A DNA stretch of 64,000 nt from Harmothoe impar (lineage: Eukaryota > Annelida > Polychaeta > Phyllodocida > Polynoidae), in the NCBI GenBank assembly GCA_947462335.1, contig OX381717.1, positions 47,907,523 to 47,971,522 on the forward strand, given 5' to 3'. Within the stretch, counting starts at the first letter, position 1; every line of letters begins with the position of its first letter. Positions 11,395-23,580 of the stretch are shown here, in pieces. The notes under the pieces are model-generated. The model was not told the origin of the DNA and searched no databases. It saw only the letters and a list, made by a program, of their open reading frames with translations. The position numbers were made by a program, and so were the translations under genes.

Positions 11395-12354
11395 TTTGCT
11401 GATGCATCAGTATTACCTCCCTTCTCTTTCTCCCTCTGGCTTTGCTGTATAATCACATTCATACAATACATTCTTTATGCTGTTTCCTTTTGGTTGATTG
11501 TGCTAATAATCATCAGTTGAACGTACCATCACTATATTCTGGCCACTTAAGGTGCACATAAATTAAACTGTACTAGAAGAAAACGCTCATCTGTTTTAGG
11601 TATAACACCAATAATTAGTTTTCTATTATAGACTGAACAAAGTCCAGTGTATAACGTAAACACAACTACAACAACAAAATTAAATATAAGGTGTTGTTTA
11701 TTACAATATCAGATATCACGTTTCGGCGATGGGTGTGCCTTGATTAGGGGATATGAAAAAGGTTCAGATCTTGGCCATTGAGGTAGGTCTGGGAGCATAC
11801 TCATGGGGTCAAAGGTCAACAATAATTAGTCTTGTTGACCTACCCTTGTTGTTCATTTATGGTATCACTGCATCAGAGGTAGCAAATGATTGTTATTATG
11901 CAGTATATCAGACACTACTTTGCCTACAATTTTTTAATTATTTTATGACAATCTAGATCTGTATTGTTTCATACCATTTTGTATAATATCTGTCCTTAAC
12001 ATCATGATGCTGAGAAAATTGTATTCTCAGAGAAGGTTCAGAGTTCAGAGATCTATTTATGGAAAACCCGTTAATAACACACACTTGACTGCAACTATGT
12101 TCCCTTTGTGCACTGTCTTTGTAGTCATAACCTTACCAGGAGAGATTGTTTCAGTAATGCTTTCAATATTTAGCTTTCTCAAGTTTCTCAATAGAAATGA
12201 TATAATTGTTGAAATAGCATTCAAAGCCTCTGGCATAAATCATGGTATAAATATCATATTGTACTGTGTGACTGTACCAGTGTTCAGACAAACATTTATA
12301 TGTCTATTTACATGTAACAAACAGAGGGTATCAACAGTGACATATATGCATTGA
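11395..12354 (+). pseudogene. Decayed rhodopsin-type GPCR copy
   Basis: The 5' part 11395-11608 aligns with ECL1-TM4 of receptors A and B (WLIVLI, ERTITIFWPLKVH) but has stops and frame changes and lacks TM1-TM2. A 200 bp insert follows (11620-11819). TM4-TM7 resume at 11820-12354 (LVDLPLLF, NDCYYAV, IPFCIISVLNI, TTLPGEI in altered form, GINIILYCV, CNKQRVST), again with a frame break near 11955. The broken frame and missing N-terminus make a functional receptor unlikely. Confidence 0.88.
11620..11819. mobile_element. 200 bp insertion with 11 bp target-site duplication
   Basis: CAATAATTAGT stands on both sides (11609-11619 and 11820-11830), as expected for target-primed insertion. The insert contains CACGTTTCGGCGATGGGTGT. 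A similar ACGTTTCGGC word occurs at 61550-61575 and is reminiscent of Penelope-like element ends, but no coding part is present. Confidence 0.75.
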
Positions 12355-12595
12355 AGTGTGTTTGTAGAATCTTGTATACTAAACTTGCTTACTTCTCATC
12401 ACTTACTGTTAATTTTTTTAAATTTTGGTATAATACTGTTGTGAACGTACCATCATTATATAGACTGGCAACTGAAGGTATATAATTTATCGTCCTCTGT
12501 GTGATCATGATTGTGATTCTTACAGTATGCATGTATCGTTAGCCACAATTCTTTGTTAAGAGTATACATTTAATTACATTTCTTTGATTTAACTA

Positions 12596-12720
12596 CCGTA
12601 AAACCTCACTTATAAGCCATGGGTAGTACGCAATTTAGATCGGCGGTGCAGCTTATAGCATCGGCACAGAATCTGGGTGTGGCTTATATGCGAGTATTTG
12701 CTCCTCTAGTTCAATGTGAA
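12596..12720. mobile_element. Truncated MITE, CCGTAAAACCTC family
   Basis: It starts TA then CCGTAAAACCTCACTTATAA and follows the 6911 copy for about 125 bp to GCGAGTATTTGCTC. The right half is missing. Confidence 0.75.
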
Positions 12721-12939
12721 AGAAATGAAAATTATTAGCATAATTGTTGATATATTGCAGTAGTGCAGCATAAAAGCATTGGTTTAATGTACAACATATC
12801 AGCATAAATTTCCAATTGTAAACTTAAGTTTCATCTCAATATTTAAAATTGAATTCGTAATGTTGTATAAAACTGCTGTTGAATTGAATTACCTATTGAA
12901 TAAACTGGGTCTGCAGAAGTTCCTTATCTTGATTTACTT

Positions 12940-13040
12940 TGTATAGTCATCTCTTCCTAGGGAATTTCTTGGGAGATGCTGGTACTAGGAATCTAACATC
13001 TTAATGGCACTAATCTGAAAGATTACTCAGTTTCGAGTTA
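12940..13040. repeat. Intergenic block shared by GPCR duplication units
   Basis: GGGAGATGCTGGTACTAG and AATCTGAAAGATTACTCAGTT recur near 19095-19165 (plus) and inverted near 30920-31000. These mark repeated flanks of the receptor cluster. Confidence 0.6.
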
Positions 13041-13510
13041 TAACCAAATAAATGCCAGATTAGAGGGGGTGGGTTTCTGATCATATGCTTGTATATTCTA
13101 GATACACTGATATGAATGTAGTTGGTCTAGACTACTGTGACTTATCAAAAAGACAACAACCGGACACAGTTCAATTAGGCTTTAATATACGTCGACTTTA
13201 TTAAAAAGGAGTGCTCAGGTATTATCCCTGTATGAACAGTCGGTACAACAGGTATCTAAAACGTGATATGAATAATACCGGTAGAATATCAGTATAACTA
13301 CAGCATAGCTATTACCCGGAGTTCAGGGGGGTTATGCTTCAGCATGCACCGAACCTGACTGTCTTAACACAGCGGACAGTCCACCTTATGTACTACCCGT
13401 GGTGGTCACATGACTAGCACCAGTAGCGTCATCTAGTGGTCAATAGTTATGTTACCGGTTATGAAACCCTTAATGATAATTATCATCGGTAATCCCGGTA
13501 TGCGACCGTA

Positions 13511-13934
13511 TATGATAAACGACGATATATGTAACGAACCATCGGTACTCATTAAGGAATGAATAAACATGTTATGAAAAATAGTAGAACCGTCTTATGT
13601 TCAATCATAACAACACATGACTAGATATACCAGAATAAAATCACAGCAGTCATAGCTGCCAGTTACATGATTAATAACTGAAGTAATTGAATCAGTAGTT
13701 TAGACACAGGTAGATTAATTTATATGATAAACGACGGTATATGTAACGAACCATCGGTACTCATTAAGGAATGAATAAACATGTTATGAAAAATAGTAGA
13801 ACCGTCTTATGTTCAATCATAACAACACATGACTAGATATACCAGAATAAAGTCACAGCAGTCATAGCTGCCCGTTACATGATTAATAACTGAAGTAATT
13901 GAATCAGTAGTTTAGACACAGGTAGATTAATTTA
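13511..13934. repeat. Tandem duplication of a 212 bp unit
   Basis: 13511-13722 is followed directly by 13723-13934 with only about three substitutions (for example CGACGATAT to CGACGGTAT). No coding capacity. The near-identity implies a recent duplication or an assembly duplicate. Confidence 0.93.
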
Positions 13935-14194
13935 TTGTAGGAGCTAGATAACAGGTAATTTTACTTCATGGAACAACATTGAAGGTGTTGTACTTTGAGT
14001 CGTAAATAGCTATTGTTTATTCATGAATGGAAATAAATAACATCACATATTCAGATTTTTTTTTTGAGTTTATAAATGTATTTATTCACAGAGTGATTTT
14101 CAAATACAGTTACATATGTCAAATGAGATTTCATATCTCGCAATACATATTCATATTCGGTATTTTGCAGCACATACATACATACAAACATATA

Positions 14195-14716
14195 CTGTAA
14201 ACGTATTAATTTTCGCTCAGTACATATTTTCGCGCATTTCGTGCACATAGGCATGTGCGCGAAAATACAATGTGCGCGAAAATTTTGCACAAAAGATTAG
14301 CTTTCCAACGATGTCTGGCACTCTATCTTGCACTGCAGTAGATCGAGACTCAATTAGGCCAAACAAAAAAAAAGTTCCGGTTACCAAACCAAACCTTTCA
14401 TTTTGGTCCCACCCTAATCTTTTTCTTCATTTCTTTAGAAGTTTCCTAGTGTAGGGCATCACCAAAAGGCATAAGACAAACCTAATGACATTCAGCTATC
14501 TGAATTGTTATCATTTGAAAGACTAGAAGGGCGACCATTTGAACTATGATTTTGAGCTGTAAACCCCTTAATAATTGTCCGATTGAAAAACCGTAAAAAC
14601 TGACATGTAGCTGAAAATCACCTGATTGCAGCTGCGCGAAAATATGATTGCGCGAAAATGCCTTTATGTGCTAGGTGCGCGAAAATATAGCTGCGCGAAA
14701 ATATCTACGTTTACAG
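14195..14716. mobile_element. MITE, CTGTAAACGTA family with GCGCGAAAAT subterminal repeats
   Basis: Ends CTGTAAACGTA and TACGTTTACAG, flanked by TA. GCGCGAAAAT or its variants occur at least six times near the ends. The central ~300 bp is unremarkable. Confidence 0.88.
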
Positions 14717-15539
14717 TAGTTTACAATAATGAACATACGCAAACAATCACTGGGTCTATAGTAGGCCCTTTTCTCTTTGCTTATCAGCGAATAATTTGGC
14801 GATTTTTGTTTTCACCTTGTCTTTGAAAATGTTTTTGGAACTTGCCGACCGGCATGAAGTGTTCATACTGTTCCATGAATGTATGCCTCTGTAGAGGGGG
14901 CTTTTTCTGAATCCCATAGATTTGAGGCAGGGTATTCCAGTAGACCGGTGTCAGTAGAGCGCATCACTCTCCCCCCTGGCAACTGTCTCTGGAACCTCAG
15001 CCCTAGGCCAGAATGGTCATGGTTGGTACCATACAAGTATTTGTATCATTGATACACATGAAGGCATGATATTCAGCCTAGGTGTCATTTACACTACCGG
15101 TATGTTTTATTTGCATAGATTACATGAGTAAGTCATGAGTACTATACATCTGTATTTCTCAAGTAAAATTACATGCAGGTCATTATTGTTGTAAGGCAAC
15201 ACCCATGACAATATTTGTAGAATGATCCCCACAATAAAGCAAGAACCACTTTAACAATACATTATAACAACAAAGACTACATTTCACTCAGAGGTTATAC
15301 ATCCATGTGTCTCAACATGAACAAAAACATTAGAACAGTATATATTTTATACATATCATATAAAAAATTGTCAAGTTTTGACAAATTTTATGCCAGCCAA
15401 CTCACATTTACATGGAATGGGGGTAGTTTAGTAGATACAGTATTGTAACATGTAACACTAAAACATCATAAAACACTCAAAATGGGAGCTTTAGATATTA
15501 ACTTGTACAACCAGGGACAGGGCAGCATTTTTTTAAAAT

Positions 15540-16190
15540 TTTTTTTTTTTATTTAACCATCATCACATACAACAAGTGATACATGAAGGTCTTCCCAGTT
15601 AATTTTGCGGCGGTAATCCATCCAGTAAAGTAGATACTCATAGTTTAACGTACGCTTTATCAATTTTAGATAACCTTTTGGCTCCACCCGGTTTTGCTGC
15701 TTAGGTGACAGTCTGTTACTAAACTACATACACATAGATGATATTTACAAATGGATGAGGTGGTACAACGATTGACGACTTAACTGCTGGTATACAATAC
15801 CGAGTAGGTTTACGTAGAGGTTTGGGTGTAGAGAGGGAAGGGGGGGAGGTACATCAAAAGTCATTGCTACAATTCAACAAGATGAACTGGTTTAACATCA
15901 ACATCCAACAAACAGTATCAGAGCACCACAGATATATATACTATACCAGAGAATGTCAAATAGTCTATCATAAAAATACATACTTTACACAGTCTTTATC
16001 AGTTCATGTTATTGTTCTTTTGTTCTTCTCCTCACTGGGAAGACATCAAAATAGAGGTTTGGCTGTACATTTCGCCTCCCATCATTCCTCCTGTTTATTC
16101 TAACCGCCAATAACTTCTCCATAGCCCCTTTTAGGTTAGTACCTAGTTTTTTCTTAATCTTCTCTTTGAAAATCATTTTGTTTGGAGCCA
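15540..16190. repeat. Dispersed repeat block, copy 2, with empty MITE site
   Basis: Paralogue of 6352-7203. On the minus strand 16009-16209 keeps a basic peptide (KKKLGTNLKGAMEKLLAVRI) that is also recognisable in copy 1, so an old coding element is likely. The family is not recognised. Confidence 0.75.
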
Positions 16191-16429
16191 TCTGGACTTC
16201 AAAGTCCAAACTGTTCCAAAATCAAACGCCGTTACTTTGTGATGCATTAAGTTTAATAGATAAACCAAATGTCCCTTTAAGACAGACTCAGGCACACAAC
16301 ACAACACGACACTTATACAATTATCCTATTAAAATGATTTTCATATTGATTATATAATTTTATTATACAATATGGGCTTACAGCGTGCTTTTTGCGTTCT
16401 TATATTGGTGCATACAGGAGACTTGGGGG

Positions 16430-16555
16430 GGTGCATTTTTGGATATCAGAACGATTCTGAATGGGGAATTCAGAATCGTTCTGATATCCTGAATATCAGA
16501 ACGATTCTGAATGGGAGCGGATATCAGAACGATTTGGAATATCGTCACCCATAAA
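16430..16555. repeat. Palindromic repeat with ATATCAGAACGATTCTGAA units
   Basis: GGATATCAGAACGATTCTGA and its inverse alternate four times. The same array in reverse, with the same flank (GACTTGGGGGGGTGCA), lies at 62530-62640. Part of a dispersed fold-back element. Confidence 0.8.
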
Positions 16556-16561
16556 ATCCGA

Positions 16562-16632
16562 GGTTCTATGGAGACTCGAACACGCTACATCAAGACTTGA
16601 AGTCCGATGTGCTAACCACCACGCCATGAAGG
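16562..16632 (-). repeat. tRNA-derived SINE head (tRNA-like, not a functional tRNA)
   Basis: The minus strand reads ATGGCGTGGTGGTTAGCAC (A-box-like, 16609-16626) and GTTCGAGTC (B box, 16573-16581), spaced as in a tRNA. I do not see a clean cloverleaf, and it abuts the palindromic array, so a SINE or tRNA pseudogene is preferred. Confidence 0.55.
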
Positions 16633-16869
16633 CGCTGGTAGAGGGAGGTGGCGAAACAAGGAGTCTATAGGCGGATTTCCAGCCCTGTAGGACCATTATT
16701 TACCAAGTTACAGAAGAAAAGGCATTTTTTGGTATAATTTCTTTGAAAATCAATATTTTTTTCTAATTTCTTTTTTACTATAAAGGTAGAAGTTGGACTT
16801 TACTTAGCCTTTCGTTAAAATAATTCTAGGGATTTTTTTTCACATAGAAATAGGCATTTTGAAAATGGT

Positions 16870-16945
16870 CCGTTTCCACCCAGGATCGATCCAGGGACCC
16901 TTGGTGTGTGAGGCGGAGACGCTAGCGGCCATGCCTATCCGGCTT
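16870..16945 (-). repeat. Second tRNA-like SINE remnant
   Basis: The minus strand reads GGCCGCTAGCGTCTCCGCCT then TCACACACCAAGGGTCCCTG and the B-box-like GGATCGATCC. This is a tRNA-like promoter pattern without a complete cloverleaf. Confidence 0.45.
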
Positions 16946-17236
16946 TGGTGATTGTGGAGGGAAACGCTGTGTATATTGCAGTGTATCAGGGAGCAGTTAG
17001 TTTTTAAAGCAGCAGGTCGCGCGGCGTAAGTACACTCCTATACGTTAGCACTGAGGGTATGTTGGATTTGAAATAATGACCGATCCCCTCACCTCCCCTA
17101 CTGAAGAGTTCCACAACATGGCGCTACTGGTGTACAAGTGATATTCAGTCAATAATCCTTCAAAATGGCGAAATTAGGACGTTTTAAAGGTTAATAAGGA
17201 CATATTAATCGAAATATCGTATAATAAACCTAATAA

Positions 17237-17355
17237 TATATGAATATCACCGCACTCGGGCTGTGTATAGATGAATAACGACCTCGGTGCTACGCACCTC
17301 AGGTCGTTATTCATCAATACACAACCCTTGTGCGGTGATATTCATATATTATTGG
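17237..17355. repeat. 119 bp near-perfect hairpin
   Basis: Arms of about 55 bp: AATATATGAATATCACCGCA ... GAATAACGACCT and its inverse, with a loop around CGGTGCTACGC. One arm is repeated at 62455-62512. A typical fold-back MITE. Confidence 0.85.
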
Positions 17356-17578
17356 TTAAATATAAAACATAGCACAACGTTTATCCTATTAATGATTTTC
17401 ATATTGATTATATAAAAATATATGAGCAACACTTGTAACACAAAAACAGAAGTAGAACAAAGATTAAAGTCCAATATAGAATCCAATATTTCATTACTTT
17501 GTGATATTTACTGACACAACATTCAAATCCAGTCCCGAATTGAACCATTCACATTTACGTAGGGCATCACATATTATC

Positions 17579-18562
17579 TCACTCGACCTGGTATCTTGTT
17601 GATACCCTCAGTTTGTGACATGTAAATAGGCGAACCAAAGTTTGTCTAAAGACTGATCCAGTCACACAGTACAGCAAGAAGTTTATGCTATGGTTTATGT
17701 AATCTGCCTTGTAGGCTATTATAACAAAGATATTTCTCTCAGGAAAGAAATCTGCCTGGAGGTACCTTGATATTGAAAGCAGTATAATAGCTATTTCCCC
17801 TGGTAGGGTTGTGATGACAAAGACAAAACACAAAAGAAACATTGTGATAGTTAAGTTTGTGGTGTTAACAGATTTTCTCTGGTTTGATGTCTGAACTTTG
17901 ATCTTTCTCTGAAAATACATTTTCTTCAGCATTAAGATATTTAGCACAGATATAATACAAAACGGTATGATACAATACAAAAGTGTATCAAACACCAAAA
18001 AGATGGTCGTTGGCAAAGACCCAAATGCTACGTAAAAACACTCATTCGTTATGTCTGTTTTACTGATATTATTAGTGAACCACAGGGGTAGATCGACAAG
18101 GCAGATTATAACTGTCACACCAAAAATAGCTACTAATACCTTTCTCCTTGTACAGTAAATATGCAGGTCCATTGGCCAGAATATAGCAATAGTTCGCTCA
18201 ATTGATATCAGCACAATGAACCAAGAGGACACTGTAGACGTAACATAATCCATGTAATTGATAATATAACAGAGCCACACTGAGAAGTGAGGCGACCATA
18301 ATCCATGCTTCCAGACCTTCCATAATAAAGTTAAATTATCTGCAACAGCTAGGGCCATTACCAGAATCATGAAAACAGAGGTCCTCATGAGAGACCCATA
18401 TAAGATAACAATGATGATAAGAGTATTAAATATTACCCCGACACCACATAATATCATAGTCAAAGTAGTAGTAAAAAATAGAGATGAGGCTCCTGCAGAA
18501 CCCATATCGTTTCCACTCGCATTGTTGAAAGATAAATTGCTGAGAACTGTTTGGTTTTCCAT
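17579..18562 (-). CDS. Receptor B: intronless rhodopsin-type GPCR (peptide-receptor-like), 327 aa
   Basis: Complete ORF from the Met codon at 18562; no upstream in-frame Met was preferred because paralogues start with the same MENQ. N-glycosylation sites at the N-terminus (NQT, NLS, NAS). Landmarks: N46 (TM1), D75 (LAVAD, TM2), C98 and C174 (predicted disulfide), E122-R123-T124 in place of DRY, P200 (TM5), P254 in TTLP rather than CWxP, and N294-F-L-L-Y in place of NPxxY. The NxSxNFxxY form is known from FMRFamide-type and related peptide receptors. Plasma-membrane signalling receptor; ligand unknown, chemosensory or neuropeptide by inference. Its 5' flank is duplicated (see 18600-19515). Confidence 0.92.
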   Translation of the reverse strand: MENQTVLSNLSFNNASGNDMGSAGASSLFFTTTLTMILCGVGVIFNTLIIIVILYGSLMRTSVFMILVMALAVADNLTLLWKVWKHGLWSPHFSVWLCYIINYMDYVTSTVSSWFIVLISIERTIAIFWPMDLHIYCTRRKVLVAIFGVTVIICLVDLPLWFTNNISKTDITNECFYVAFGSLPTTIFLVFDTLLYCIIPFCIISVLNILMLKKMYFQRKIKVQTSNQRKSVNTTNLTITMFLLCFVFVITTLPGEIAIILLSISRYLQADFFPERNIFVIIAYKADYINHSINFLLYCVTGSVFRQTLVRLFTCHKLRVSTRYQVE

Positions 18563-18599
18563 GATAAATGTTATCTTTCTTTGTCTGTTTGCACCACAG

Positions 18600-19515
18600 G
18601 ACTTTGATATCTCCTAGCTATTTACCATGCGAAGGTCTTGTTGATGATGCTCTGCTTAAGAGGTAATAATGCTTAATCACATATTCTGTGTGTTGTGATG
18701 ATGTTGGAGCCCCGCATATGGGCCTGCAGTGTTTCAATCCAGAAATGGCACAGGTATAAATAATGATCAATCAATACCAACGGTATCTTCTTGTTGACAT
18801 GTTGCATTAGTGTAGCAGAATCACATTGATTTGAATTTAACCCCAGTTTCAAATCAATTGCTCCAATGCACCGCCAGCAACCTGCTGGCGCTACATTTGT
18901 GTATCATGCAGACCCCAGTCTCCATCAACCCTGTAGAGTGTCAGTCAATTGCCAAGCCTACATTCATGCATCATATTAGTTAAGTGACATGGTGGATTAA
19001 AGCACTATGCTGCCTTAAATGTATGGGTCACCTGTGTTAATGTTAATACTCTGTTTAACATGGAAAGTGAGATGTGTTATGTACAGTCATCTCTTTTTTG
19101 GGAGATGCTGGTACTCGCATTTTAACATCTTTATGACACTAATCTGAAAGATTACTAAGTTTTGAGTTACAAACAAATTTTGATATCACCTACTTAGTAT
19201 TTACCATGCCAAGGTCTTACTAATGATGATCTGCTTAATCATATATTCTCAAATCATATGTGTTGTGATGGTATGCAGCCTTGGATATTGGAATGCAGTG
19301 TAGCAATTTAGGAATGGCACAGGTAGAAATAATGATCAATCAATATCTCTGCCATCTTCATGTTGACATGTCGCATTAGTGCAGCAGAATCACATTGATT
19401 TAGAATTAACCCTCTAAGGGCCAGTTTCATAGTCGATTCTTCAACGCATCTTCAGCAACTTGCTGGCACTGCCTTTGTGTATCATGGAGACTCCAGGCTT
19501 TAGGTCTGCATCAAC
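18600..19515. repeat. Duplicated 5' flank of receptor B
   Basis: 18603-18960 and about 19168-19515 align, sharing CATTAGTGxAGCAGAATCACA, TTTGTGTATCATG and TTTGATATC...TTTACCATG. Spacing is about 565 bp. Probably promoter-proximal sequence; no coding. Confidence 0.75.
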
Positions 19516-20935
19516 CCAGTATGATTTATGAATGCAGCACTTGTGAGTCATGTATCATGCCAATGAAAGTAAGATGATGTCACCAAAATAGCTATGAAAC
19601 CAATCTTAAATAAATTATTGTATATTTTGATAAAAAAAATACAGAGGTCCAATCTAATCAGTCTGAACTCCTGGTGTCTCCACTCGTGGTGCATTGGATC
19701 ACATCACACACTTGTGGAGAAACCTGTAGTTCAGACAGACCTCTGTCTATATATGCACCTGTGAGTGTGGGTATGGGTATGATAGAATATGGTTTTGGAA
19801 GTGGCTTGAAATCTTCTATAGTTATTGGGAACTTCTGTAATCTAGTGTAAAACAAATTTGTTATATCAAAAGACACCAAAGATAACAAAAAGAAGTGTGA
19901 TATGGTGGGGGGGGGGGGTTGTGATCTAGGACAAAATTAATGTGCAACCTGTTTCTCACATTTAGAAACAATTCAGACATGTTCTAATGAAGGGAGAGGG
20001 GCCTTTTCGGCTCATGTTCTGCTATTATAGTTGAATTACTAGAAATGATTGATGAAGTAATTCAATAAGTGGTGTTGAGGTAAATGCAATTATCTTAATG
20101 GAGATTGACAGGTAAAGGGTCAATTCACTTAACCAAACAATGTTTAAGCTGCAAATAGTTATTGTTTATTCATGAATAGTAATAGATAAATCAATACCCA
20201 AAAAGACATGAACTTCAATGTAGATATAATTGACACCATCTTTAATTGCCATAACATAGATTTACAACAGATTAGTTTATATAATGACTATACATATCCT
20301 AAGAAAATTAGTATTCATTGGTCTAAACGGGTAAAAGTACCTGCATACCATTATTGTTGTCGAGCAATACTCTGATATCCATTAACATTTGCAAAGATGT
20401 TAAAGCAACCAAAACATGTAATTAATTATATAATCATATTATAGGTAATATTTCGAGGTCATAAATCCATATGTATATATCAACATGAATAAAGATACAA
20501 CTACAGCAAACATTATATTAATAAATTTACTGTGACAGACTATCAGTGTGTGTGCCACTGACTGACACTAGCATTGAGTCAGGAGCTTGTCCATAATACA
20601 TAAATAGATCTATGGGTACCGGTATATGTTCTGAAGACTGATCCAGTCAAACAAGACAATAAAGGTTTATGCATCAGTATTTGACAGATATCATATTAAA
20701 GAGATTACGGTTAGTTTAATCCTGCTTTGAACAGATTTAAATCTCTATGTAATACTTATATATATATGAGACTACTCTAGTACTAGAAGTTTCAGATATG
20801 TGCCCACACGAAATCCAGGATAAATAAAAGAAATTCCAGTATGAATAAAAGAAATACAAACAAACAACAAACAAACAAGAGCTAAAGCTTCTCTGTACTA
20901 TATCGCCTGGCTGCCTGCACTGCTATTCCATCATA

Positions 20936-21961
20936 TCAAACTCTTCCCTCGACTGTTTGACATTGCTTAGTCACCAATTCAGTTGATACCTTCTTGCAGC
21001 AACATGAAAACAGACGAACCAATGCCTGTCTAAAAATTGACCCAGTCACACAATACAATATAAAGTTTATACTGTGATTGATGTTATCCAACCTTTGTGT
21101 TATAATGACAGACAAACTGCCCACAGTGACACTTGCTTCACGTAGTAAGAAAACAACAATGGCAGGTAAGGTAGTCACTAGAAATATGAGACATACAGCA
21201 AACATCATGAAAGTCATGCTGGTGGTGCTATTTGCTTTCACATGTTGTGATGCCAAATATTTCCCCCGTAACCTTTTCTGAGAATATATCTTTTTTATCA
21301 TCAGTATATTCAAGATCAGGGTGATACAGAAGGGCATGATACAGTATGAAAAGCTAAATATGATTTCATAACTTATCAAAAGCATAGAAGCAGATCCAAT
21401 AATGCTACAATATTCAATGGTGTCTTCTTTGATCGTTGTGAAAAAAATTGGCATATTGATAAGGCACACAGTAACAATCAAAATGGAAATTACACATACA
21501 GTTTTTCTCTGTGTACAGTATGAGTGTAACTTCAGTGTACAGTATATAGCAATGGTACGTTCAACTGCAATCACAACAATTAACCATGAAGATACAATAC
21601 TAGCAGTGTTTGACATAAAATGAATTATTCGACACACCAAGAATGATGAGGAGTAAGGGAGTAGGTTGTATATTCCATGTTCTGTCAGACTATCGAACCA
21701 CAATGCAAAATTATCTGCAACAGCAAGTACTAATAGCAGGATCATGAAAACTGAGTTCCTTGCGAGAGACTGATAGAATATTACAATTATAATCAAACTG
21801 TTCAGTATTGTTCCAACTCCACAGGTGATTACAGTCGTAGATAATGAAAATAATGAGATTTCCTGTTCTGGATGAATTGTAGTGCCCACATAATTGCTGT
21901 TGAAAGTATTCATTGAAATGTTATCAAACATTTTCTGATTTTCCATGTTCATTTTCAACAA
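20936..21961 (-). CDS. Receptor C: intronless rhodopsin-type GPCR, 341 aa
   Basis: Complete ORF; Met at 21961, or Met6 (MENQ) as in paralogues. Landmarks: N54 (ILNS), D83 (AVAD), C110, E134-R135-T136, TM5 YCIMPFC, TM6 VTTLP, TM7 NHSINFILYCVTG, then helix 8 FRQALVRLF and a SCCCKK cluster suited to palmitoylation. Where D and E read IYRPLKLH, C reads IYCTLKLH, so the usual Pro of ICL2 is lost. Closest overall to D. Its upstream flank carries a receptor relic (22335-22475). Confidence 0.92.
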   Translation of the reverse strand: MLKMNMENQKMFDNISMNTFNSNYVGTTIHPEQEISLFSLSTTVITCGVGTILNSLIIIVIFYQSLARNSVFMILLLVLAVADNFALWFDSLTEHGIYNLLPYSSSFLVCRIIHFMSNTASIVSSWLIVVIAVERTIAIYCTLKLHSYCTQRKTVCVISILIVTVCLINMPIFFTTIKEDTIEYCSIIGSASMLLISYEIIFSFSYCIMPFCITLILNILMIKKIYSQKRLRGKYLASQHVKANSTTSMTFMMFAVCLIFLVTTLPAIVVFLLREASVTVGSLSVIITQRLDNINHSINFILYCVTGSIFRQALVRLFSCCCKKVSTELVTKQCQTVEGRV

Positions 21962-22334
21962 GGGTTAACAATACTCCTGTATGTCTGTTTCATGCAGAAG
22001 GCACAGGCTTAGTGTTCACAATAAAATATGTTGCAGTAGCTGTAGGAGACAGGTAGAAGCAATGATAATATCATGGTGTCCATATTTGAGAATATTTTTC
22101 TCAAATATTGACACCATCACTGTCCAACAAGTCCATTAGTGTTTCCATTAGTGCTATGTAATGTTGCACAGAATCCATTTTCCATTCAATCATGGCAAAA
22201 TGATACAGTTTGACAGTTAACCCTTTAGATACAAAATGTATGCCTTGCTGCAAGAGTGTTTATCTTATCGACTGATTGGTTGACTCACTGCTGCAGTGGT
22301 AATCTCTTTCAGCTCAGTTAACTCATTGCGATTC

Positions 22335-22475
22335 GTGTCATCACCAGAATAATGTAAACAGAGCTCCTTATATTGCATGCATACAATATAACAGTGGTAA
22401 TAAGTTCCATGACAAATGTGATATTCTATTTGTCTCTTTACACTCGAACACACCTTTATAACACCTACACAATCC
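22335..22475 (-). pseudogene. Short GPCR relic (TM1-TM2 region)
   Basis: TCATCACCAGAATAATGTAA and the following ~100 bp align with the TM2/ICL1 segment of receptor B (ATTACCAGAATCATGAAAAC at 18359). The frame is lost and nothing downstream remains. A matching relic lies at 33585-33710 upstream of D, so it predates the C/D duplication. Confidence 0.6.
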
Positions 22476-23475
22476 AAATGGATCCTGTCAATGTTGCTCT
22501 AGCTGGGAGGTCAATAAATTATGGCTAATTATGATAATATCTATATGCCTCATTTGGATAATAACCTAGGCAGAAATTCAAGAAGGACACAGGTAGATAT
22601 ATTGACTGTACAAGTGCAGATCAATGTCTTTGGCATCGTTTGTTGTCATGTTATAAATATTAGTGCAGCAGAATCAGATTCCAAGGACAATCATACCGTT
22701 TAAACCCCATCAATTACAGGCCAATAGTTAAGTACTATGTTTAATGTGGACATTTGAGACCTACTTTAGTATTCATGAGGCATATACACATTATTGATAA
22801 CACTTCCCATATAGCATCAAGGTTAGGTAGAATATGGAATATATCATTCTATATTTAAAAAATGTTTATTTCTATAATTATGAGAAACGTAGTATCTATG
22901 AACAGAAACCAAACTGAGAATATTAATAACTCTCAGGCCTGTAATGTGAATCTACTGTGAGAATACATACTTTTGATGATTAGAATATAAATCAAAATGG
23001 TCACAATTAGGATTCTCATATTATGTATATGAGAAAATCTCTGAGAAAATCACAATTCCAATTCAGTCATGATGGTTCACCTAATCCAAACAGAGTAACC
23101 AAGAAACCCGGTGAGTTGCATCCCCGGGTGGTGGGGAGAGGTGGCAAATACTCCCCCTGGTGATACATGTATAATAGTATATACCTATACTGGCAATGCC
23201 CCATATAATTACATACGTGTATATAATTATGAGGATGTGACCATTCATATGATTTCGATCTGCATTGGTAATGCACTGTGGCCACTAGACCGAGGTCAGG
23301 ACAAAATTCTTGAATAACAAGGAACATCATTTAATAACTGACTTCATTAAGAAACATTCACCTATATACTAATATTTCTGAACTTTAAACCACAGCGGAG
23401 GGCCAAGACAAAGGAATTCACACCTTGGTTATTTCCACTTAGACTCACATAACCTTCTTGCTGTGGTTTAAAATA

Positions 23476-23578
23476 GTTAGACAATGGTTATGAAAGGGTA
23501 GGTAGGATTAACCACAGCTTTATAAGCTTTATAAGCTATTATTCTATTTACCCTTTCATAACCATAGTCTAACTATTA
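23476..23578. repeat. Hairpin with ~27 bp arms
   Basis: ATAGTTAGACAATGGTTATG AAAGGG (23476-) and its complement CCCTTTCATAACCATAGTCT AACTAT (to 23578). It abuts the left end of the 23581 element. Confidence 0.8.
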
Positions 23579-23580
23579 CA

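Noticed and set aside
16562..16945. Two functional tRNA genes
   Set aside because: A- and B-box-like words are present but no complete acceptor stem or cloverleaf could be drawn, and both sit in repeat-rich sequence.
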